Shown here one piece after another: positions 1 to 10,538 of a DNA stretch of 64,000 bases. The stretch is from Candidatus Paceibacterota bacterium (lineage in GTDB: Bacteria > Actinomycetota > Actinomycetes > Nanopelagicales > Nanopelagicaceae). How positions within the stretch are numbered: the first letter of the stretch is position 1; each line of letters begins with the position of its first letter. The notes under the pieces were generated by a model. It did no database searches and had not been told where the DNA came from. It saw only the letters and a program-made list of their open reading frames with translations. The stretch spans positions 434,001-498,000 of the forward strand of contig DATKUL010000002.1 in the NCBI GenBank assembly GCA_035530615.1, given 5' to 3'. The position numbers and the translations under genes are program-made.

Positions 1-2
1 AT

Positions 3-1184
3 GCGTTGCCTCAATCGCCGCAATTGTTTAAGCAGTTGCTCATGGTTGCGGGAATGGAGAAGTATTATCAGATCGCGCGCTGTTTCCGTGACGAAGATTT
101 CCGAGCAGACCGCCAGCCAGAATTCACGCAGCTTGATATTGAGATGTCCTTCATCGACCAAGAGGACATTCTCGAAGTCGCGGAGAAGTTGCTTGTCAAA
201 GTCTGGAAAGAGGTAATTGATTTCGAGATTCCACTTCCAATTCGCCGAATGACTTATGCAGATGCGATGAAAGACTATGGTTCGGACAAGCCAGATCTTC
301 GCTTTGGGCAGCAGATTCGCGAACTCACATCCTTCTTTGCTGCAACGCAATTCCGCGTCTTTCAAGCGCCGTATGTGGGTGCGGTTGTCATGCCTGGGGG
401 AGCGAGTTCGCCGCGTCGAGAGCTGGATGCTTGGCAAGAGTGGGCAAAGACTCGTGGTGCAAAGGGTCTTGCTTACATATTGGTAAATGAAGATGGAACT
501 CTGGGGGGACCAGTCGCAAAGAATTTATCTGAAGAAGAGTTGGCCGGCGTTGCGCAATCTGCCGGTGCAAACCCTGGAGATGCAATATTTTTCGCAGCAG
601 GGGAAAAATCATCCTCGCAGAATTTACTAGGTGCGGTCCGTTTGGAAATCGGAAAACGTTGCGACCTGATACCTGAGGGAAAGTGGGAGTTTCTCTGGGT
701 CTTGGATGCGCCTATGTTTGAGCGGACCGATAATGGTGGTTGGACAGCGGTGCACCATCCTTTTACCGGACCGAAGCCGGAATTTGCCCAATCTTTTCTG
801 GAAAATCCGGGCCAGGCGTTGGCCTATGCCTATGACATTGTTCTGAATGGAACAGAACTGGGCGGCGGATCCATTCGTATTCACGACCGCGAGATGCAGA
901 AGAAGGTCTTTCAAGTAATCGGACTCAGCGATGAAGAGGCCAACAGCAAATTTGGATTCCTTCTTGAGGCATTCAACTATGGCCCGCCACCGCATGGTGG
1001 AATTGCTCTGGGTCTGGATCGCGTCTGCGCCTTGCTGACGAATTCGGACTCAATCCGTGAGGTAATCGCTTTTCCGAAAACCGCAAGCGGTGGTGACCCA
1101 CTTACCGGAGCACCTACGCCAATTACTCCTGCGCAGCGAAAAGAGAGCGGAATCGACGCGGACTCTGTGAAAAGAGTTAATTAA
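3..1184 (+). CDS. aspS: Aspartyl-tRNA synthetase, C-terminal part (5' end outside window)
   Basis: Charges tRNA-Asp (and possibly tRNA-Asn) with aspartate. The reading frame is open from the left edge and begins inside the class II catalytic core, at [11 protein letters not shown] followed by RCFRDED (class II motif 2). It continues through the bacterial GAD insertion domain to motif 3 (GIALGLDRV) and the usual AspRS tail ([16 protein letters not shown]). About 393 residues are present; the anticodon-binding domain and the start of the core lie upstream of the window. No start codon should be assigned here. It is followed by a 95-bp gap before the next gene. Confidence 0.97.
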   Translation, partial: ALPQSPQLFKQLLMVAGMEKYYQIARCFRDEDFRADRQPEFTQLDIEMSFIDQEDILEVAEKLLVKVWKEVIDFEIPLPIRRMTYADAMKDYGSDKPDLRFGQQIRELTSFFAATQFRVFQAPYVGAVVMPGGASSPRRELDAWQEWAKTRGAKGLAYILVNEDGTLGGPVAKNLSEEELAGVAQSAGANPGDAIFFAAGEKSSSQNLLGAVRLEIGKRCDLIPEGKWEFLWVLDAPMFERTDNGGWTAVHHPFTGPKPEFAQSFLENPGQALAYAYDIVLNGTELGGGSIRIHDREMQKKVFQVIGLSDEEANSKFGFLLEAFNYGPPPHGGIALGLDRVCALLTNSDSIREVIAFPKTASGGDPLTGAPTPITPAQRKESGIDADSVKRVN

Positions 1185-1279
1185 TCGTTCTTTTCTCCTT
1201 TTTGAGCCCTATTTAGTTCTTGCGGATTGACTTCCCCCTTGCATAGGTCTTCACTGGCAGAGACCTCAGGAGGTTCCAC

Positions 1280-1651
1280 ATGATCGTTATTATCGGTCTA
1301 GTTATTCTTTCTATATCGGCATTACTCGCGGCAATGGGGTTTATCGTCAACACCAATCACCCGTTTGAGGGAGATTTCGCGCTTTTTGGTCAGCATCTGA
1401 CGGGATTGACCACCGGTCGACTCTTCCTCTTCGGCGTGATAGTCGGTTTGGTTATCGCACTGGGGTTGTCCATTTTGCGGGGAGCCTTCTCTAGGAGAGT
1501 TGCCTCGCGGGAACTGCAACGTGAATTGAAGAAGTCTCAAGCCGAAACCGCATCGGTTCGGGCAGATTTCGAGCGACTGAGCGGAGAACTTGCAAGCGAA
1601 CGCGCCAAGAGCCAAGTAATAGAAATTCCATCACCTGGCGCATTGATTTAG
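1280..1651 (+). CDS. Small membrane protein with two helices and a coiled-coil tail (DUF1049/LapA-like layout)
   Basis: Function unknown. The 123-residue product has an N-terminal hydrophobic helix (about residues 1-23), a second one (about 45-65), a basic loop (FSRRVASREL), then a charged heptad-like segment up to about residue 112. This resembles the layout of actinobacterial LapA/DUF1049-type membrane proteins. Start chosen for a strong Shine-Dalgarno (AGGAGG, 1268-1273). A small hairpin (1245-1250 with 1261-1266, loop 10 nt) lies just upstream of that site. It heads a run of three small membrane-protein genes before alaS. Confidence 0.7.
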   Translation: MIVIIGLVILSISALLAAMGFIVNTNHPFEGDFALFGQHLTGLTTGRLFLFGVIVGLVIALGLSILRGAFSRRVASRELQRELKKSQAETASVRADFERLSGELASERAKSQVIEIPSPGALI

Positions 1652-1677
1652 TTCCCTCTAAAAAATAAGGAGTTTTG

Positions 1678-1833
1678 ATGATTACCCTCGGAATAGTACT
1701 GATCGTCCTTAGTATTTTTGCCCATATTGGAGCACTCCAAAGTCTTGGGGTTCTATTAATCGTGATCGGCGTGGTTCTTGCCCTACTCGGTGGCGTAGGC
1801 CGGCCAATTGGCGGGCGCCGTCACTACTGGTAA
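1678..1833 (+). CDS. 51-residue hydrophobic protein, DUF6131-like
   Basis: Short gene with an ATG preceded by AAGGAG at good spacing. The product is almost wholly hydrophobic (two short helices) and ends in GGRRHYW. Small actinobacterial proteins annotated DUF6131 have the same size, hydrophobicity and GRRHYW-type end; that match is from memory. It lies 26 bp downstream of the preceding membrane-protein gene and is probably co-transcribed with it. Function unknown; such proteins are sometimes linked to envelope stress, but nothing in this sequence shows that. Confidence 0.65.
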   Translation: MITLGIVLIVLSIFAHIGALQSLGVLLIVIGVVLALLGGVGRPIGGRRHYW

Positions 1834-1917
1834 GCCTTAATCCCTCCTACATCAGTGCGCAATTCGGGTAGAGTTTCCTTATCGCGTAACTGAGCGAATG
1901 ATTGGGAGGATATTGAG

Positions 1918-2277
1918 ATGGGCCCTGGAGGTATTGCAACAATCATCGCCGCTTGCTCGCTCTTGGTTATTGCCGTGGCAATTAGTTACGCAGTAGTTCG
2001 TATTGGTCGTCTGATTGATGAAGCGAAAATCTCGTTGAAGACCATCACGGATGAAACCAAGCCACTGATTGAGGAAGTGACAACCACGGTCCAGCTGGTG
2101 AATGGCCCCCTTGAGAGTGTCAATCGGATCACTAAGAATGTCGAAGAGGTAAGTAGCAAGCTGACCGAGACTGCCTCGTCTTTCTTGGTGAAGGGCGGCC
2201 CGGCTGTGAAGGCACTTGGGTTGCTCGTAAGCGCAGCACAAATGAAGAAGTCACGTAGCTACAAGAAAAAAGGCTGA
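1918..2277 (+). CDS. DUF948 family membrane-anchored protein
   Basis: The 119-residue product has one N-terminal transmembrane helix (about residues 5-27), then a long amphipathic, probably coiled-coil region and a very basic end (KKSRSYKKKG). This is the DUF948 pattern, and DUF948 genes sit immediately before alaS in many actinobacteria, as here. Start chosen for a GGGAGG Shine-Dalgarno upstream of ATG 1918. The gene ends 13 bp before alaS. Molecular function is not established. Confidence 0.8.
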   Translation: MGPGGIATIIAACSLLVIAVAISYAVVRIGRLIDEAKISLKTITDETKPLIEEVTTTVQLVNGPLESVNRITKNVEEVSSKLTETASSFLVKGGPAVKALGLLVSAAQMKKSRSYKKKG

Positions 2278-2290
2278 GTGATCTCGGACT

Positions 2291-4966
2291 GTGGAATCTG
2301 CGGAAATACGTTCTCGATGGTTGCGTTTTTTTGAGTCGGAGAACCGACAAGGCTTAACTCATACCGTCGTACCTTCAGCCTCTCTCATTGCCGATGATCC
2401 AAATTTGCTCTTAGTCAATGCCGGCATGGTTCCCTTCAAACCATACTTTCTTGGAGAAGTCACACCGCCCTTCAAGCGAGCGACATCCGTTCAAAAATGT
2501 GTGCGTACATTGGATATCGACGAAGTCGGCAAGACCACGCGGCATGCTTCTTTTTTCCAGATGTGTGGAAATTTTTCCTTCGGCGATTACTTCAAGGAGG
2601 GTGCGATTGCTCTGGCTTGGGAACTTCTCACCAAGCCGATAAGTGATGGTGGCTATGGGTTTGCGGAGGAGCGCCTTTGGGTCACCGTTTATCTCAATGA
2701 CGATGAAGCCGCAGATATTTGGCATAATAAAATTGGAATTCCCAAAGAACGAATTCAGCGACGCGGCATGGCTGATAATTTCTGGTCTATGGGCGTTCCT
2801 GGACCTTGCGGTCCGTGCTCGGAGATTTATTACGACCGAGGTCCCGCCTACGGGAAAGAAGGCGGTCCGATCGCCGATGAAGAGCGGTATATGGAAGTCT
2901 GGAACCTCGTCTTTATGCAGAACGAGCGTGGCGCGGGTGGCGGGAAAGACGACTTCCCGATCGTGGGCGAGCTACCCGCCAAAAGCATTGATACCGGTTT
3001 AGGTCTTGAGCGCATGGCGGCACTTCTGCAAGGTGTTGAGAATATTTACGAGATTGACACGACTAAGCAGATTCTCGATGTGGCCTCACGTCTGACTGGT
3101 GTTTCCTATGGGAAAGATACTAGATCTGATGTTTTGCTCCGTGTTATCGCTGACCATGCAAGAACATCTGCGATGCTGATCGGAGACGGAGTCACGCCCG
3201 GCAACGAAGGAAGAGGATATGTCCTGCGCCGAATGATGCGACGCGCGATTCGTAATATGCGACTCCTTGGCTCCCATGATCCAGTGATGTCCGAGCTCAT
3301 TACGGCATCCATCGTGGCAATGAGTCCGCAGTATCCAGAATTGAGTGTTGAAGGTAAGCGAATCCTCAGTGTCTGCGTCTCCGAAGAAGAGACCTTCTTG
3401 CAAACACTCAAGAGTGGCACGCAAATTTTCGATGTGTCGAGTGCCGCATTGAGGAAGTCAAAAGGAACAGTTCTTTCAGGAGACGCAGTCTTTAAATTGC
3501 ATGACACTTACGGCTTCCCTTTTGATCTCACCTTGGAGATGGCGCAAGAACAGGGTCTCAAAGTCGATGAAGAAGGCTTCCGCCGCTTGATGAAAGAACA
3601 ACGAGAACGAGCAAAGACCGATGCGCGGATCAAGAAGAGTGGGCATACCGACCTGACCGAATATCGGAAGATCGCGGATTCGACTGGACGTACGGATTTT
3701 GTTGGATACACCCACGTTGAATCAGAATCGAAAATCGCCGCGATTTTGATAGATGGAATAGCGGTGAGTTCGGCGAACGTTGATGACGATGTAGAGATTG
3801 TCCTGACACGCACCCCCTTCTACGCGGAAGGCGGTGGTCAACTCGCCGATGGCGGTTTCATCGTTCTCGAGAACGGCACGCGCGTAGAGATTGATGATGT
3901 CCAAACGCCTGTCCCGGGACTTTCGGTCCACCGCGGCAGGGTTATCGTGGGTTCGATAGAAGTGGGCGTGAACGCATTAGCTCAAATTGATATGGAGCGT
4001 AGAGATGCGATCTCGCGTGCGCACACGGCGACTCACATGGTTCACAAAGCATTTCGAGAGATTCTTGGCGAGACAGCTACTCAGGCGGGATCGGAAAACT
4101 CACCCGGAAGATTCCGTTTTGATTTCCCTTCCACCGGAGCAGTGCCTAAGAGTGTTCTAAATGATGTCGAAGCCCGAGTAAATTCGTTGCTGCTGGAGAA
4201 TTGGGAAGTAACTGCGCAAACAATGTCTCAAGAGGAGGCGAAAAAAACTGGCGCAATGGCCCTTTTTGGCGAAAAGTACGGCGATGTCGTCCGAGTTGTC
4301 AGTGTTGGAGACTGGGCGCGCGAGCTCTGTGGCGGTACGCACGTCAGTCGCGCAGGCGAACTTGGAGTTGTCAAACTTCTTAGTGAATCTTCGATAGGTG
4401 CTGGAGTTAGGCGAGTTGAAGCACTTGTCGGTGCGGATGCGTATCGCTTCTTAGCACGCGAACACCTACTCATTGATTCCCTGACGGACATTATTAAGGG
4501 CGCCCGCCCGGAGGAATTGCCCGAGCGTGTTTCTGATCTTCTCAACAAATTGCGAGATGTGGAGAAAGAACTTGCCAGCTTGCGATCCGCTCAAGCGCTA
4601 AGTCAGGTATTGGCAATTGCTGCAAGTGCGAAGGACGTCAATGGCTGTTCCGTGATTGCCTCGAAACTCTCGGATGGTATTTCCGGAGATGACCTGCGCA
4701 AGATCGCCCTTGACCTTAAAAACCGGACTTCAAACTCTGTGATTGCCCTCATCAGTATCGTTGATGGAAAACCAGTTCTCGTAGTCGCCGTGAGCGACCA
4801 GGCCCGTGCTTCTGGCATAAAAGCAGGCGCGTTGGTAAAGATCGGATCCAAGATTCTCGGTGGCGGTGGCGGTGGAAAGGACGATTTCGCCCAAGGCGGA
4901 GGAGTGGACGGATTGAAGGTAGATGAGGCACTCGTTGCCATTGTGCACGCTCTTGCGGGTGAATAA
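2291..4966 (+). CDS. alaS: Alanyl-tRNA synthetase
   Basis: Charges tRNA-Ala and edits mischarged Ser/Gly. The 891-residue, full-length protein begins with the class II catalytic domain, continues to the editing domain with the Zn-binding set HTATH (H578, H582) and CGGTH (C680, H684), and ends in the C-Ala domain with a glycine-rich stretch near residues 857-875. GTG start chosen because the product then opens like the family ([13 protein letters not shown]) and runs straight into VVPSASL. It is followed after 2 bp by ruvX. Confidence 0.97.
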   Translation: MESAEIRSRWLRFFESENRQGLTHTVVPSASLIADDPNLLLVNAGMVPFKPYFLGEVTPPFKRATSVQKCVRTLDIDEVGKTTRHASFFQMCGNFSFGDYFKEGAIALAWELLTKPISDGGYGFAEERLWVTVYLNDDEAADIWHNKIGIPKERIQRRGMADNFWSMGVPGPCGPCSEIYYDRGPAYGKEGGPIADEERYMEVWNLVFMQNERGAGGGKDDFPIVGELPAKSIDTGLGLERMAALLQGVENIYEIDTTKQILDVASRLTGVSYGKDTRSDVLLRVIADHARTSAMLIGDGVTPGNEGRGYVLRRMMRRAIRNMRLLGSHDPVMSELITASIVAMSPQYPELSVEGKRILSVCVSEEETFLQTLKSGTQIFDVSSAALRKSKGTVLSGDAVFKLHDTYGFPFDLTLEMAQEQGLKVDEEGFRRLMKEQRERAKTDARIKKSGHTDLTEYRKIADSTGRTDFVGYTHVESESKIAAILIDGIAVSSANVDDDVEIVLTRTPFYAEGGGQLADGGFIVLENGTRVEIDDVQTPVPGLSVHRGRVIVGSIEVGVNALAQIDMERRDAISRAHTATHMVHKAFREILGETATQAGSENSPGRFRFDFPSTGAVPKSVLNDVEARVNSLLLENWEVTAQTMSQEEAKKTGAMALFGEKYGDVVRVVSVGDWARELCGGTHVSRAGELGVVKLLSESSIGAGVRRVEALVGADAYRFLAREHLLIDSLTDIIKGARPEELPERVSDLLNKLRDVEKELASLRSAQALSQVLAIAASAKDVNGCSVIASKLSDGISGDDLRKIALDLKNRTSNSVIALISIVDGKPVLVVAVSDQARASGIKAGALVKIGSKILGGGGGGKDDFAQGGGVDGLKVDEALVAIVHALAGE

Positions 4967-4968
4967 CG

Positions 4969-5412
4969 GTGGAGAGAGGTAGAAGAATCGCTTTTGATTT
5001 TGGGGATGCCCGAATTGGCGTGGCCGTGAGCGATCCCGACTCCATTCTGGCGACACCGGTGGCCACACTTGAAACCAAGTCCCAAGATCTGTGGGATCAA
5101 ATATTTCAATTATTTTCTGATTATGAGCCAGTCGAAGTCTTTGTCGGAAGACCGATTCACCTCGCGGGCCACGAGAGTGATTCAACCGCAAAATCAGAAT
5201 TATTCGCCAAAGAAATTCATGAGCGTTTTGGTTTAGATGTTTCCCTCGTTGACGAAAGACTCTCGACCGTTTCAGCTCAACGGCAATTGAAAGATGCAGG
5301 TCTATCAACGCGCGAAACAAAGAGCGCCATTGATCAAGCCGCCGCGGTTGGAATTTTGGAGTTAGCCCTGGAGACCGCTAAAGGGCGAGAGAAACGCAAA
5401 AATAATGAGTAG
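4969..5412 (+). CDS. ruvX: Holliday junction resolvase-like RNase H-fold protein YqgF/RuvX
   Basis: The 147-residue protein has the RNase H fold. FDFGDARIGVAVSD gives the first catalytic Asp, and VDERLST plus a late DQAAAVGIL supply the other acidic residues of the family. RuvX acts in pre-16S rRNA 5' end maturation in E. coli; a resolvase role is also proposed. GTG start 2 bp after alaS; the end overlaps mltG by 8 bp, so alaS-ruvX-mltG-aroE is almost certainly one transcription unit. Confidence 0.93.
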   Translation: MERGRRIAFDFGDARIGVAVSDPDSILATPVATLETKSQDLWDQIFQLFSDYEPVEVFVGRPIHLAGHESDSTAKSELFAKEIHERFGLDVSLVDERLSTVSAQRQLKDAGLSTRETKSAIDQAAAVGILELALETAKGREKRKNNE

Positions 5413-6430
5413 GAAGTCTCTCTATTTCTTGGTTGGCGTATCCGCCTTCTTGATTCTCGTCGGTTCGGGTCTTTACCTACTCCGACCCGGGGTGCCAACG
5501 AACCCAGACTTCCCAAAAGGAACAGCCTCGATCGAAGTACTTATTGATGTTCCCGTTGGCGCTAGTGGGTCGGAAATCGCAAAAATTCTGGTGGCCAAGA
5601 AGGTTGTGGAGTCATTTGGCGCGTTCTTCGGCATTGCCGTTGGGGATATGCGGTCATCTTCAATTGCACCGGGAATGCATCGCCTTCATACCCACATCCC
5701 GGCAAGTCAGGCTCTCGACGAATTACTCGATCCAGCCCGCATACCGAACCTCATCAAGGTGGCAGAGGGTGCCTGGACCGATGAAGTAATTATTCAACTT
5801 ATCGAGAGAGGATTTAAAAGAACGGAACTAAAAGATGCATTTAAGAATTTGATTCGACCAGCAGGAATCACTGGCAACGAAGGGATTCTTTTCCCAGCTC
5901 AATATAGTTTTGGTTCAGATGTAACCGCAGTAGGCGCATTGCAAGCCATGGTTGACCGATTCACCTCCGAAGCGGCGGCATCGGGCCTGCTGGCTGGCAC
6001 TTCAGGTTTTAATCCTATGCAATTACTAACGATCGCTTCGTTGATCCAAGCCGAGGGAGATTTGCAGGACTTTGGGAAAATATCCCAAGTGGTTCGGAAT
6101 CGACTTAGCATTGGGATGCCACTTCAGTTTGACACTACAGTCCATTACATTACTCATACGCGCGGTCAGGTATTCCTTAGTACGGACGAAACGAAAACTG
6201 TCTCTCCATACAACACCTATTTGCATTACGGACTGCCGCCGGGTCCAATTGGCAACCCGGGTCGGGCAGCAATGGATGCCGCACTTCATCCGGTGGCGGG
6301 AGATTGGCTCTTCTTCATCACCGTGGCGCCAGGGGATACTCGTTTCACTAAATCACATAACGAATTCCTTACCTGGAAATCAGAATATGAAAAGAACTTG
6401 AAAGACGGCGCGTTTGGTAAAAAGCAGTGA
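5405..6430 (+). CDS. mltG: Endolytic murein transglycosylase MltG
   Basis: Membrane-anchored lytic transglycosylase thought to terminate glycan strands. It has an N-terminal transmembrane anchor (about residues 5-27), a LysM-like region (SGSEIAKILVAKKVV), then the YceG/MltG core: EGILFPAQYSF, IASLIQAEG with the catalytic Glu, and SPYNTYLHYGLPPGPIGNPG. At 341 residues it is of usual size for this order. Its start lies inside the end of ruvX (ATGAGTAG), and its TGA overlaps the GTG of aroE. Confidence 0.95.
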   Translation: MSRKSLYFLVGVSAFLILVGSGLYLLRPGVPTNPDFPKGTASIEVLIDVPVGASGSEIAKILVAKKVVESFGAFFGIAVGDMRSSSIAPGMHRLHTHIPASQALDELLDPARIPNLIKVAEGAWTDEVIIQLIERGFKRTELKDAFKNLIRPAGITGNEGILFPAQYSFGSDVTAVGALQAMVDRFTSEAAASGLLAGTSGFNPMQLLTIASLIQAEGDLQDFGKISQVVRNRLSIGMPLQFDTTVHYITHTRGQVFLSTDETKTVSPYNTYLHYGLPPGPIGNPGRAAMDAALHPVAGDWLFFITVAPGDTRFTKSHNEFLTWKSEYEKNLKDGAFGKKQ

Positions 6431-7233
6431 TCCGCGCCGCCGTACTTGGCTCGCCGATTTCCCATTCGCTTTCTCCTGCGCTCCATGGTGCCGCATACGA
6501 ATTCCTTGGAATTGAGGGGGAGTACACGGCGGTGGAAGTGAAAGCGGATGAACTCCAGAAATTTCTCTTTTCGTGTGACAACTCTTGGACAGGGTTCTCT
6601 CTAACTATGCCGTTAAAGGAAGAAGTACTCTCACTTGCCGACGAGGTGGATGACTTAGCCCGACGAATCCAATCTGCAAACACTTTAGTCAGGGCAAAGA
6701 GCGGTTGGCGAGCATTGACGACGGATGTGCAAGGCTTTCAGGATGCTCTCCATGCGCATGAGGTGAGTGATTTTCACACCGTCTTGATTATCGGTTCAGG
6801 TGCTACAGCGAGAGCGGCTGCATCAGCCTGTGATGAGAAAGATCGGGTGATTAAAGTTCTGCACCGCAGCCCTCTGCGTCAATCAGCGATGTCAAAGGCT
6901 GCACCTAATTCTTCTATCGAATTTCTCTCCTGGGAAACTCCTCTTCCTGCCGTAGATCTCATGATCAATACCACCCCTTCGGGAGTAGCCGACCATTTCG
7001 TTTCTCAGATCAAATCGAGGCCATCGGGAGTGTATTTTGAAGCCCTATACAACCCTTGGCCCACCAAATTATTGGCTCATTGGCGAAGCGTGGAAGGAGA
7101 GGCAATAGACGGGTTGGATCTACTGGTTTATCAAGCTATTGAACAGGTAGCGCTCATGACCCAAAAAGCAGTGGATCCAATGGTGTTAGCGCCCATACTT
7201 CGAGACACGGGGCTGAAGGCACTTCTGCGATAA
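6427..7233 (+). CDS. aroE: Shikimate 5-dehydrogenase
   Basis: NADPH-dependent reduction of 3-dehydroshikimate to shikimate. The substrate-binding domain shows GSPISHSLSPALHGAAY and TMPLKEEV with the catalytic Lys; the nucleotide-binding domain shows a slightly divergent GSGATARAA loop, then INTTPSGV and a C-terminal DGLDLLVYQA. The 268-residue length is normal. GTG start overlaps the mltG stop. It is the first of five shikimate-pathway genes in a row (aroE, aroC, aroK, aroB, aroQ). Confidence 0.94.
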   Translation: MIRAAVLGSPISHSLSPALHGAAYEFLGIEGEYTAVEVKADELQKFLFSCDNSWTGFSLTMPLKEEVLSLADEVDDLARRIQSANTLVRAKSGWRALTTDVQGFQDALHAHEVSDFHTVLIIGSGATARAAASACDEKDRVIKVLHRSPLRQSAMSKAAPNSSIEFLSWETPLPAVDLMINTTPSGVADHFVSQIKSRPSGVYFEALYNPWPTKLLAHWRSVEGEAIDGLDLLVYQAIEQVALMTQKAVDPMVLAPILRDTGLKALLR

Positions 7234-7296
7234 TTGTTGCGCGCCGTGCAACTAAATGAATTCCGCGGGAAATGAATTCTCTGCCACAATACGTCT

Positions 7297-8478
7297 ATGC
7301 GTTGGTTAACTGCTGGAGAATCACACGGTCAAGCACTCTCTGCAATTGTTGAAGGTATTCCTGCGGGAGTTGAGATCACGACTGATGAGATTGATCTTCA
7401 ATTGAGTCGACGCCGGTTGGGTTTTGGGCGAGGAGCACGACAGAATTTTGAAACAGATAAAGTCACAATTCTGGGCGGTGTGAGATTGGGATTGACACAA
7501 GGTGGTCCCATCGCCATTCAAGTAGGCAATTCCGAATGGCCCAAGTGGGAGAAGGTCATGTCGGCTGATCCATTGGACTCTGGCGAAATTGAGGGATTGG
7601 GTCGAAATGCACCGCTCACCAGACCTCGGCCAGGACATGCAGATTTAGCTGGTATGCAGAAGTACGATTTTGATGACGCACGACCGGTTCTTGAACGAGC
7701 AAGCGCACGCGAAACTGCAGCACGCGTCGCCCTAGGTGCGGTCGCACGAAGATTCTTGGAACAGAGCGTCGGCGTGACGCTGATTAGTCACGTTCTTTCG
7801 ATTGGCACAGTTGAAGTTCCCGATTCGCGACCGTTGCCCACGTACGCAGATCTGTCACGGATTGATGCTGACCTGGTTCGATGCGCTGATCCGGAGACGA
7901 GTGCGGCAATGATTGCAGAAATCGAGGCGGCAAGAGTTGAGGCAGACACTCTCGGCGGGGTTGTTGAAGTTCTAGCGTTCAACCTTCCACCTGGTTTGGG
8001 TTCTTATGTCCACTGGGACCGTCGCTTGGATGCTCGTCTTGCGGCTGCCGTGATGGGGATTCAAGCCATAAAAGGCGTCGAAATTGGCGATGGTTTCACC
8101 TCCGCAAGACGTAGAGGTTCGGTCGCGCACGATGAAATTGAAAAAGATGTAAACGGTCTTTTACGACGGCGCACAGATCGAGCGGGCGGGACTGAAGGTG
8201 GAATGTCCAACGGGGAAATATTGCGAGTGCGAGCGGCGATGAAACCAATCTCTACGGTGCCTAAGGCTTTAGATACCGTGGATGTTTCAACTGGCGAAAG
8301 CGCCAGGGCGATAAATCAACGATCTGATGTTTGCGCGGTTCCAGCGGCGGGAATAGTCGCCGAAGCGATGGTCGCACTTGTCCTAGCCGAGGCTGTTCTG
8401 GAGAAATTTGGTGGCGATAGCGTCGCGGAGACTCGACGTAACTTTGATTCATACATGTCCAATTTGCGCTACAAGTAA
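7297..8478 (+). CDS. aroC: Chorismate synthase
   Basis: Converts EPSP to chorismate with reduced FMN. Family signatures include [10 protein letters not shown] at the N-terminus, RPGHADLAG, and [15 protein letters not shown], then a C-terminal GGMSNGE and [16 protein letters not shown]. The 393-residue length is typical of actinobacterial AroC. A weak -10-like CACAAT (7285-7290) ends 6 nt before ATG 7297, so this gene may have its own leaderless transcript after the 63-bp gap behind aroE. EPSP synthase (aroA) is not in the window. Confidence 0.97.
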   Translation: MRWLTAGESHGQALSAIVEGIPAGVEITTDEIDLQLSRRRLGFGRGARQNFETDKVTILGGVRLGLTQGGPIAIQVGNSEWPKWEKVMSADPLDSGEIEGLGRNAPLTRPRPGHADLAGMQKYDFDDARPVLERASARETAARVALGAVARRFLEQSVGVTLISHVLSIGTVEVPDSRPLPTYADLSRIDADLVRCADPETSAAMIAEIEAARVEADTLGGVVEVLAFNLPPGLGSYVHWDRRLDARLAAAVMGIQAIKGVEIGDGFTSARRRGSVAHDEIEKDVNGLLRRRTDRAGGTEGGMSNGEILRVRAAMKPISTVPKALDTVDVSTGESARAINQRSDVCAVPAAGIVAEAMVALVLAEAVLEKFGGDSVAETRRNFDSYMSNLRYK

Positions 8479-8482
8479 TCAG

Positions 8483-8992
8483 ATGACACCGCGAATAATC
8501 CTTATCGGGCCTCCCGGAGCCGGGAAAACCAGCATTGGTCGCTCCCTCGCCCGATCACTCCACATCGCCTTTGCCGACACCGATAGTCTCATTGAAGCGG
8601 ATCAAAGCAAACCTATTTCGCAAATGTTTATCGATGATGGAGAGCCGGCATTTCGTCAGATCGAGGAGCGGATCTGCCTGGATGCCCTACTTAATGAAAG
8701 CGGTGTTCTATCTTTAGGCGGTGGGGCCGTACTCACAAAGAGCGTGCATGACGCGATACAAAATTGTGGCGCTGAGGTAATTTTCCTGGATGTTTCACTC
8801 AAAGTCGCGGCGCCTCGAATTGGCTTTAACCGAGATCGACCCTTACTTCTCAACAACCCTCGACAACAATGGCAGATTCTTATGGATGCTCGACGTCCAG
8901 TCTATGAGGGCCTGGCAACGTTGATTTTTGATGTTGGAGATCAAACGGTCAATCAAATAGTTAAGGAACTTCTCCCAAAGGTGTCGGCGTGA
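8483..8992 (+). CDS. aroK: Shikimate kinase
   Basis: ATP-dependent phosphorylation of shikimate. P-loop GPPGAGKTS near the N-terminus, then FADTDSLIE (shikimate/Mg site), FRQIEE, LGGGAV and the lid Arg in NRDRPLL. Start set at ATG 8483, 5 bp after the aroC stop; a longer frame from 8408 would add about 25 unrelated residues inside aroC. The 169-residue length is normal. The 3' end overlaps the aroB start by 4 bp. Confidence 0.95.
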   Translation: MTPRIILIGPPGAGKTSIGRSLARSLHIAFADTDSLIEADQSKPISQMFIDDGEPAFRQIEERICLDALLNESGVLSLGGGAVLTKSVHDAIQNCGAEVIFLDVSLKVAAPRIGFNRDRPLLLNNPRQQWQILMDARRPVYEGLATLIFDVGDQTVNQIVKELLPKVSA

Positions 8993-10044
8993 AAACGATC
9001 AAGGTCAGCGCCGATCGAGCTTACGAGGTCACCATCGGGTGTGATTGGCGTGCAGCTCTGCTTCCATTTCTCGAGGAACGCTCACGCGTCGCCATTGTGA
9101 TTTCATCAGAAATGCTTATTCATTTCGGAGCAATTGCGCTTCCGGGAGTTTCTATACAGGTCTTCGAGATCGCTGATGGTGAAAACGGAAAGAGCGCTCA
9201 AACTCTTGAATCCCTCTGGGAGAGATTGGGCAGGGCCGGATTTACTCGGAGTGACCTCATAATTGCCATCGGCGGGGGAGCGACAACAGATATTGCAGGA
9301 TTCGCCGCGGCTACGTGGCTGCGGGGAATTGATTGGATCGCAATTCCCACCACCCTGGCAGGAATGGTCGACGCCTCTGTAGGTGGCAAGACTGGCATGA
9401 ACAGTGAATTTGGAAAGAATCTCATCGGTGCTTTCCACTCACCTACTGCGGTCTTGGTGGACTTAAGTTGGCTGTCAACTCTTACTGATCGAGATTTTGC
9501 GGCGGGTTTAGCGGAAGTCGTTAAAACTGGCTTTATTGCTGATGAGGAAATTCTCGAAAAACTCGCGGGCAAGACTGTTGCGCAAGTCAGGGATTCGGTC
9601 GAACTCACCGAAGAATTGATAGCCCGTTCGCTTCAAGTGAAAGCGAAGGTTGTTGGCGAAGACTTCAAAGAGAGTTTTGCTCGGGAAATACTCAATTACG
9701 GGCACACCATGGGCCACGCGGTTGAATTGCACAGTAAATATGAATTACGCCACGGCGAAGCCGTGGCCATTGGGATGATTTTTATTGCTGAACTCTCGGT
9801 TCTACGAGGCATCATGCCTGCGAAATTGTTGGAGCTGCACAGAAAATTGCTCTCGGACTTAGGTCTACCAACATCCTATCCAAAGAATGCATGGTCTGAA
9901 CTTTTTGTGCTGCTGGCCCTCGACAAGAAGTCGCGCGGCAAGTCCCTGCGATTTGTAGCGATATCGGAAGTCGGCAAGTCCCTGCGACTGGAGGATGTCG
10001 ATAGAGAGGATTTAGAGATGGCGTATGAGAGGCTAAGTTCATGA
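8989..10044 (+). CDS. aroB: 3-Dehydroquinate synthase
   Basis: NAD- and Zn-dependent cyclisation of DAHP to 3-dehydroquinate. Signatures: GENGKS, the NAD-binding AIGGGATTDIAGFAAATWLRG, PTTLAGMVDASVGGKTGMN and NYGHTMGHAVE with metal-ligand histidines. 351 residues, GTG start overlapping aroK. The end overlaps aroQ by 4 bp, so aroK-aroB-aroQ are translationally linked. Confidence 0.97.
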   Translation: MKTIKVSADRAYEVTIGCDWRAALLPFLEERSRVAIVISSEMLIHFGAIALPGVSIQVFEIADGENGKSAQTLESLWERLGRAGFTRSDLIIAIGGGATTDIAGFAAATWLRGIDWIAIPTTLAGMVDASVGGKTGMNSEFGKNLIGAFHSPTAVLVDLSWLSTLTDRDFAAGLAEVVKTGFIADEEILEKLAGKTVAQVRDSVELTEELIARSLQVKAKVVGEDFKESFAREILNYGHTMGHAVELHSKYELRHGEAVAIGMIFIAELSVLRGIMPAKLLELHRKLLSDLGLPTSYPKNAWSELFVLLALDKKSRGKSLRFVAISEVGKSLRLEDVDREDLEMAYERLSS

Positions 10045-10475
10045 AAATTATGGTCTTGAACGGTCCGAATCTGGCACGCTTAGATATTCGAGATTCTTCC
10101 ATTTACGGAGACATAACCTACGCAAAGTTGGTTTCCTTCATTGAAGAGGGCGCACAAAAACTTGGTTTTGAAGCTGACGTTCGTCAGAGCAATGAGGAGT
10201 CCCAAATCATTGAGTGGCTTCACGAAGCGGCCGATTTGAAAATGCCAGTCATTCTCAATCCTGCTGCCTTTACCCATTACTCATATGCAATTCGAGACGC
10301 AGCAGAAATGCTCAAAGCTCCTCTCATCGAAGTGCACCTCTCGAATCCACTTTCACGGGAGGAATTTCGCCACACTTCGGTGATATCAGGGATTGCACAG
10401 GGAACAATTGCGGGTTTTGGTCCGAATTCGTACCGACTTGCGCTTGAGGCCATGGCGAATCTGGTGCAAAAGTAA
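10041..10475 (+). CDS. aroQ: 3-Dehydroquinate dehydratase, type II
   Basis: Dodecameric type II dehydroquinase forming 3-dehydroshikimate. The N-terminal VLNGPNL, the YG of the flexible loop (catalytic Tyr), QSNEES, and EVHLSN with the catalytic His are all present. The usual NLNLLG is replaced by NLARLD and NPGAYTH by NPAAFTH, both conservative. 144 residues, overlapping aroB by 4 bp. Confidence 0.94.
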   Translation: MKIMVLNGPNLARLDIRDSSIYGDITYAKLVSFIEEGAQKLGFEADVRQSNEESQIIEWLHEAADLKMPVILNPAAFTHYSYAIRDAAEMLKAPLIEVHLSNPLSREEFRHTSVISGIAQGTIAGFGPNSYRLALEAMANLVQK

Positions 10476-10538
10476 CCTCTTGTTAGCGGGTATCCTTCTC
10501 CTTTGACGTGAAATACGCGTTCAGGGATGGGATGGATT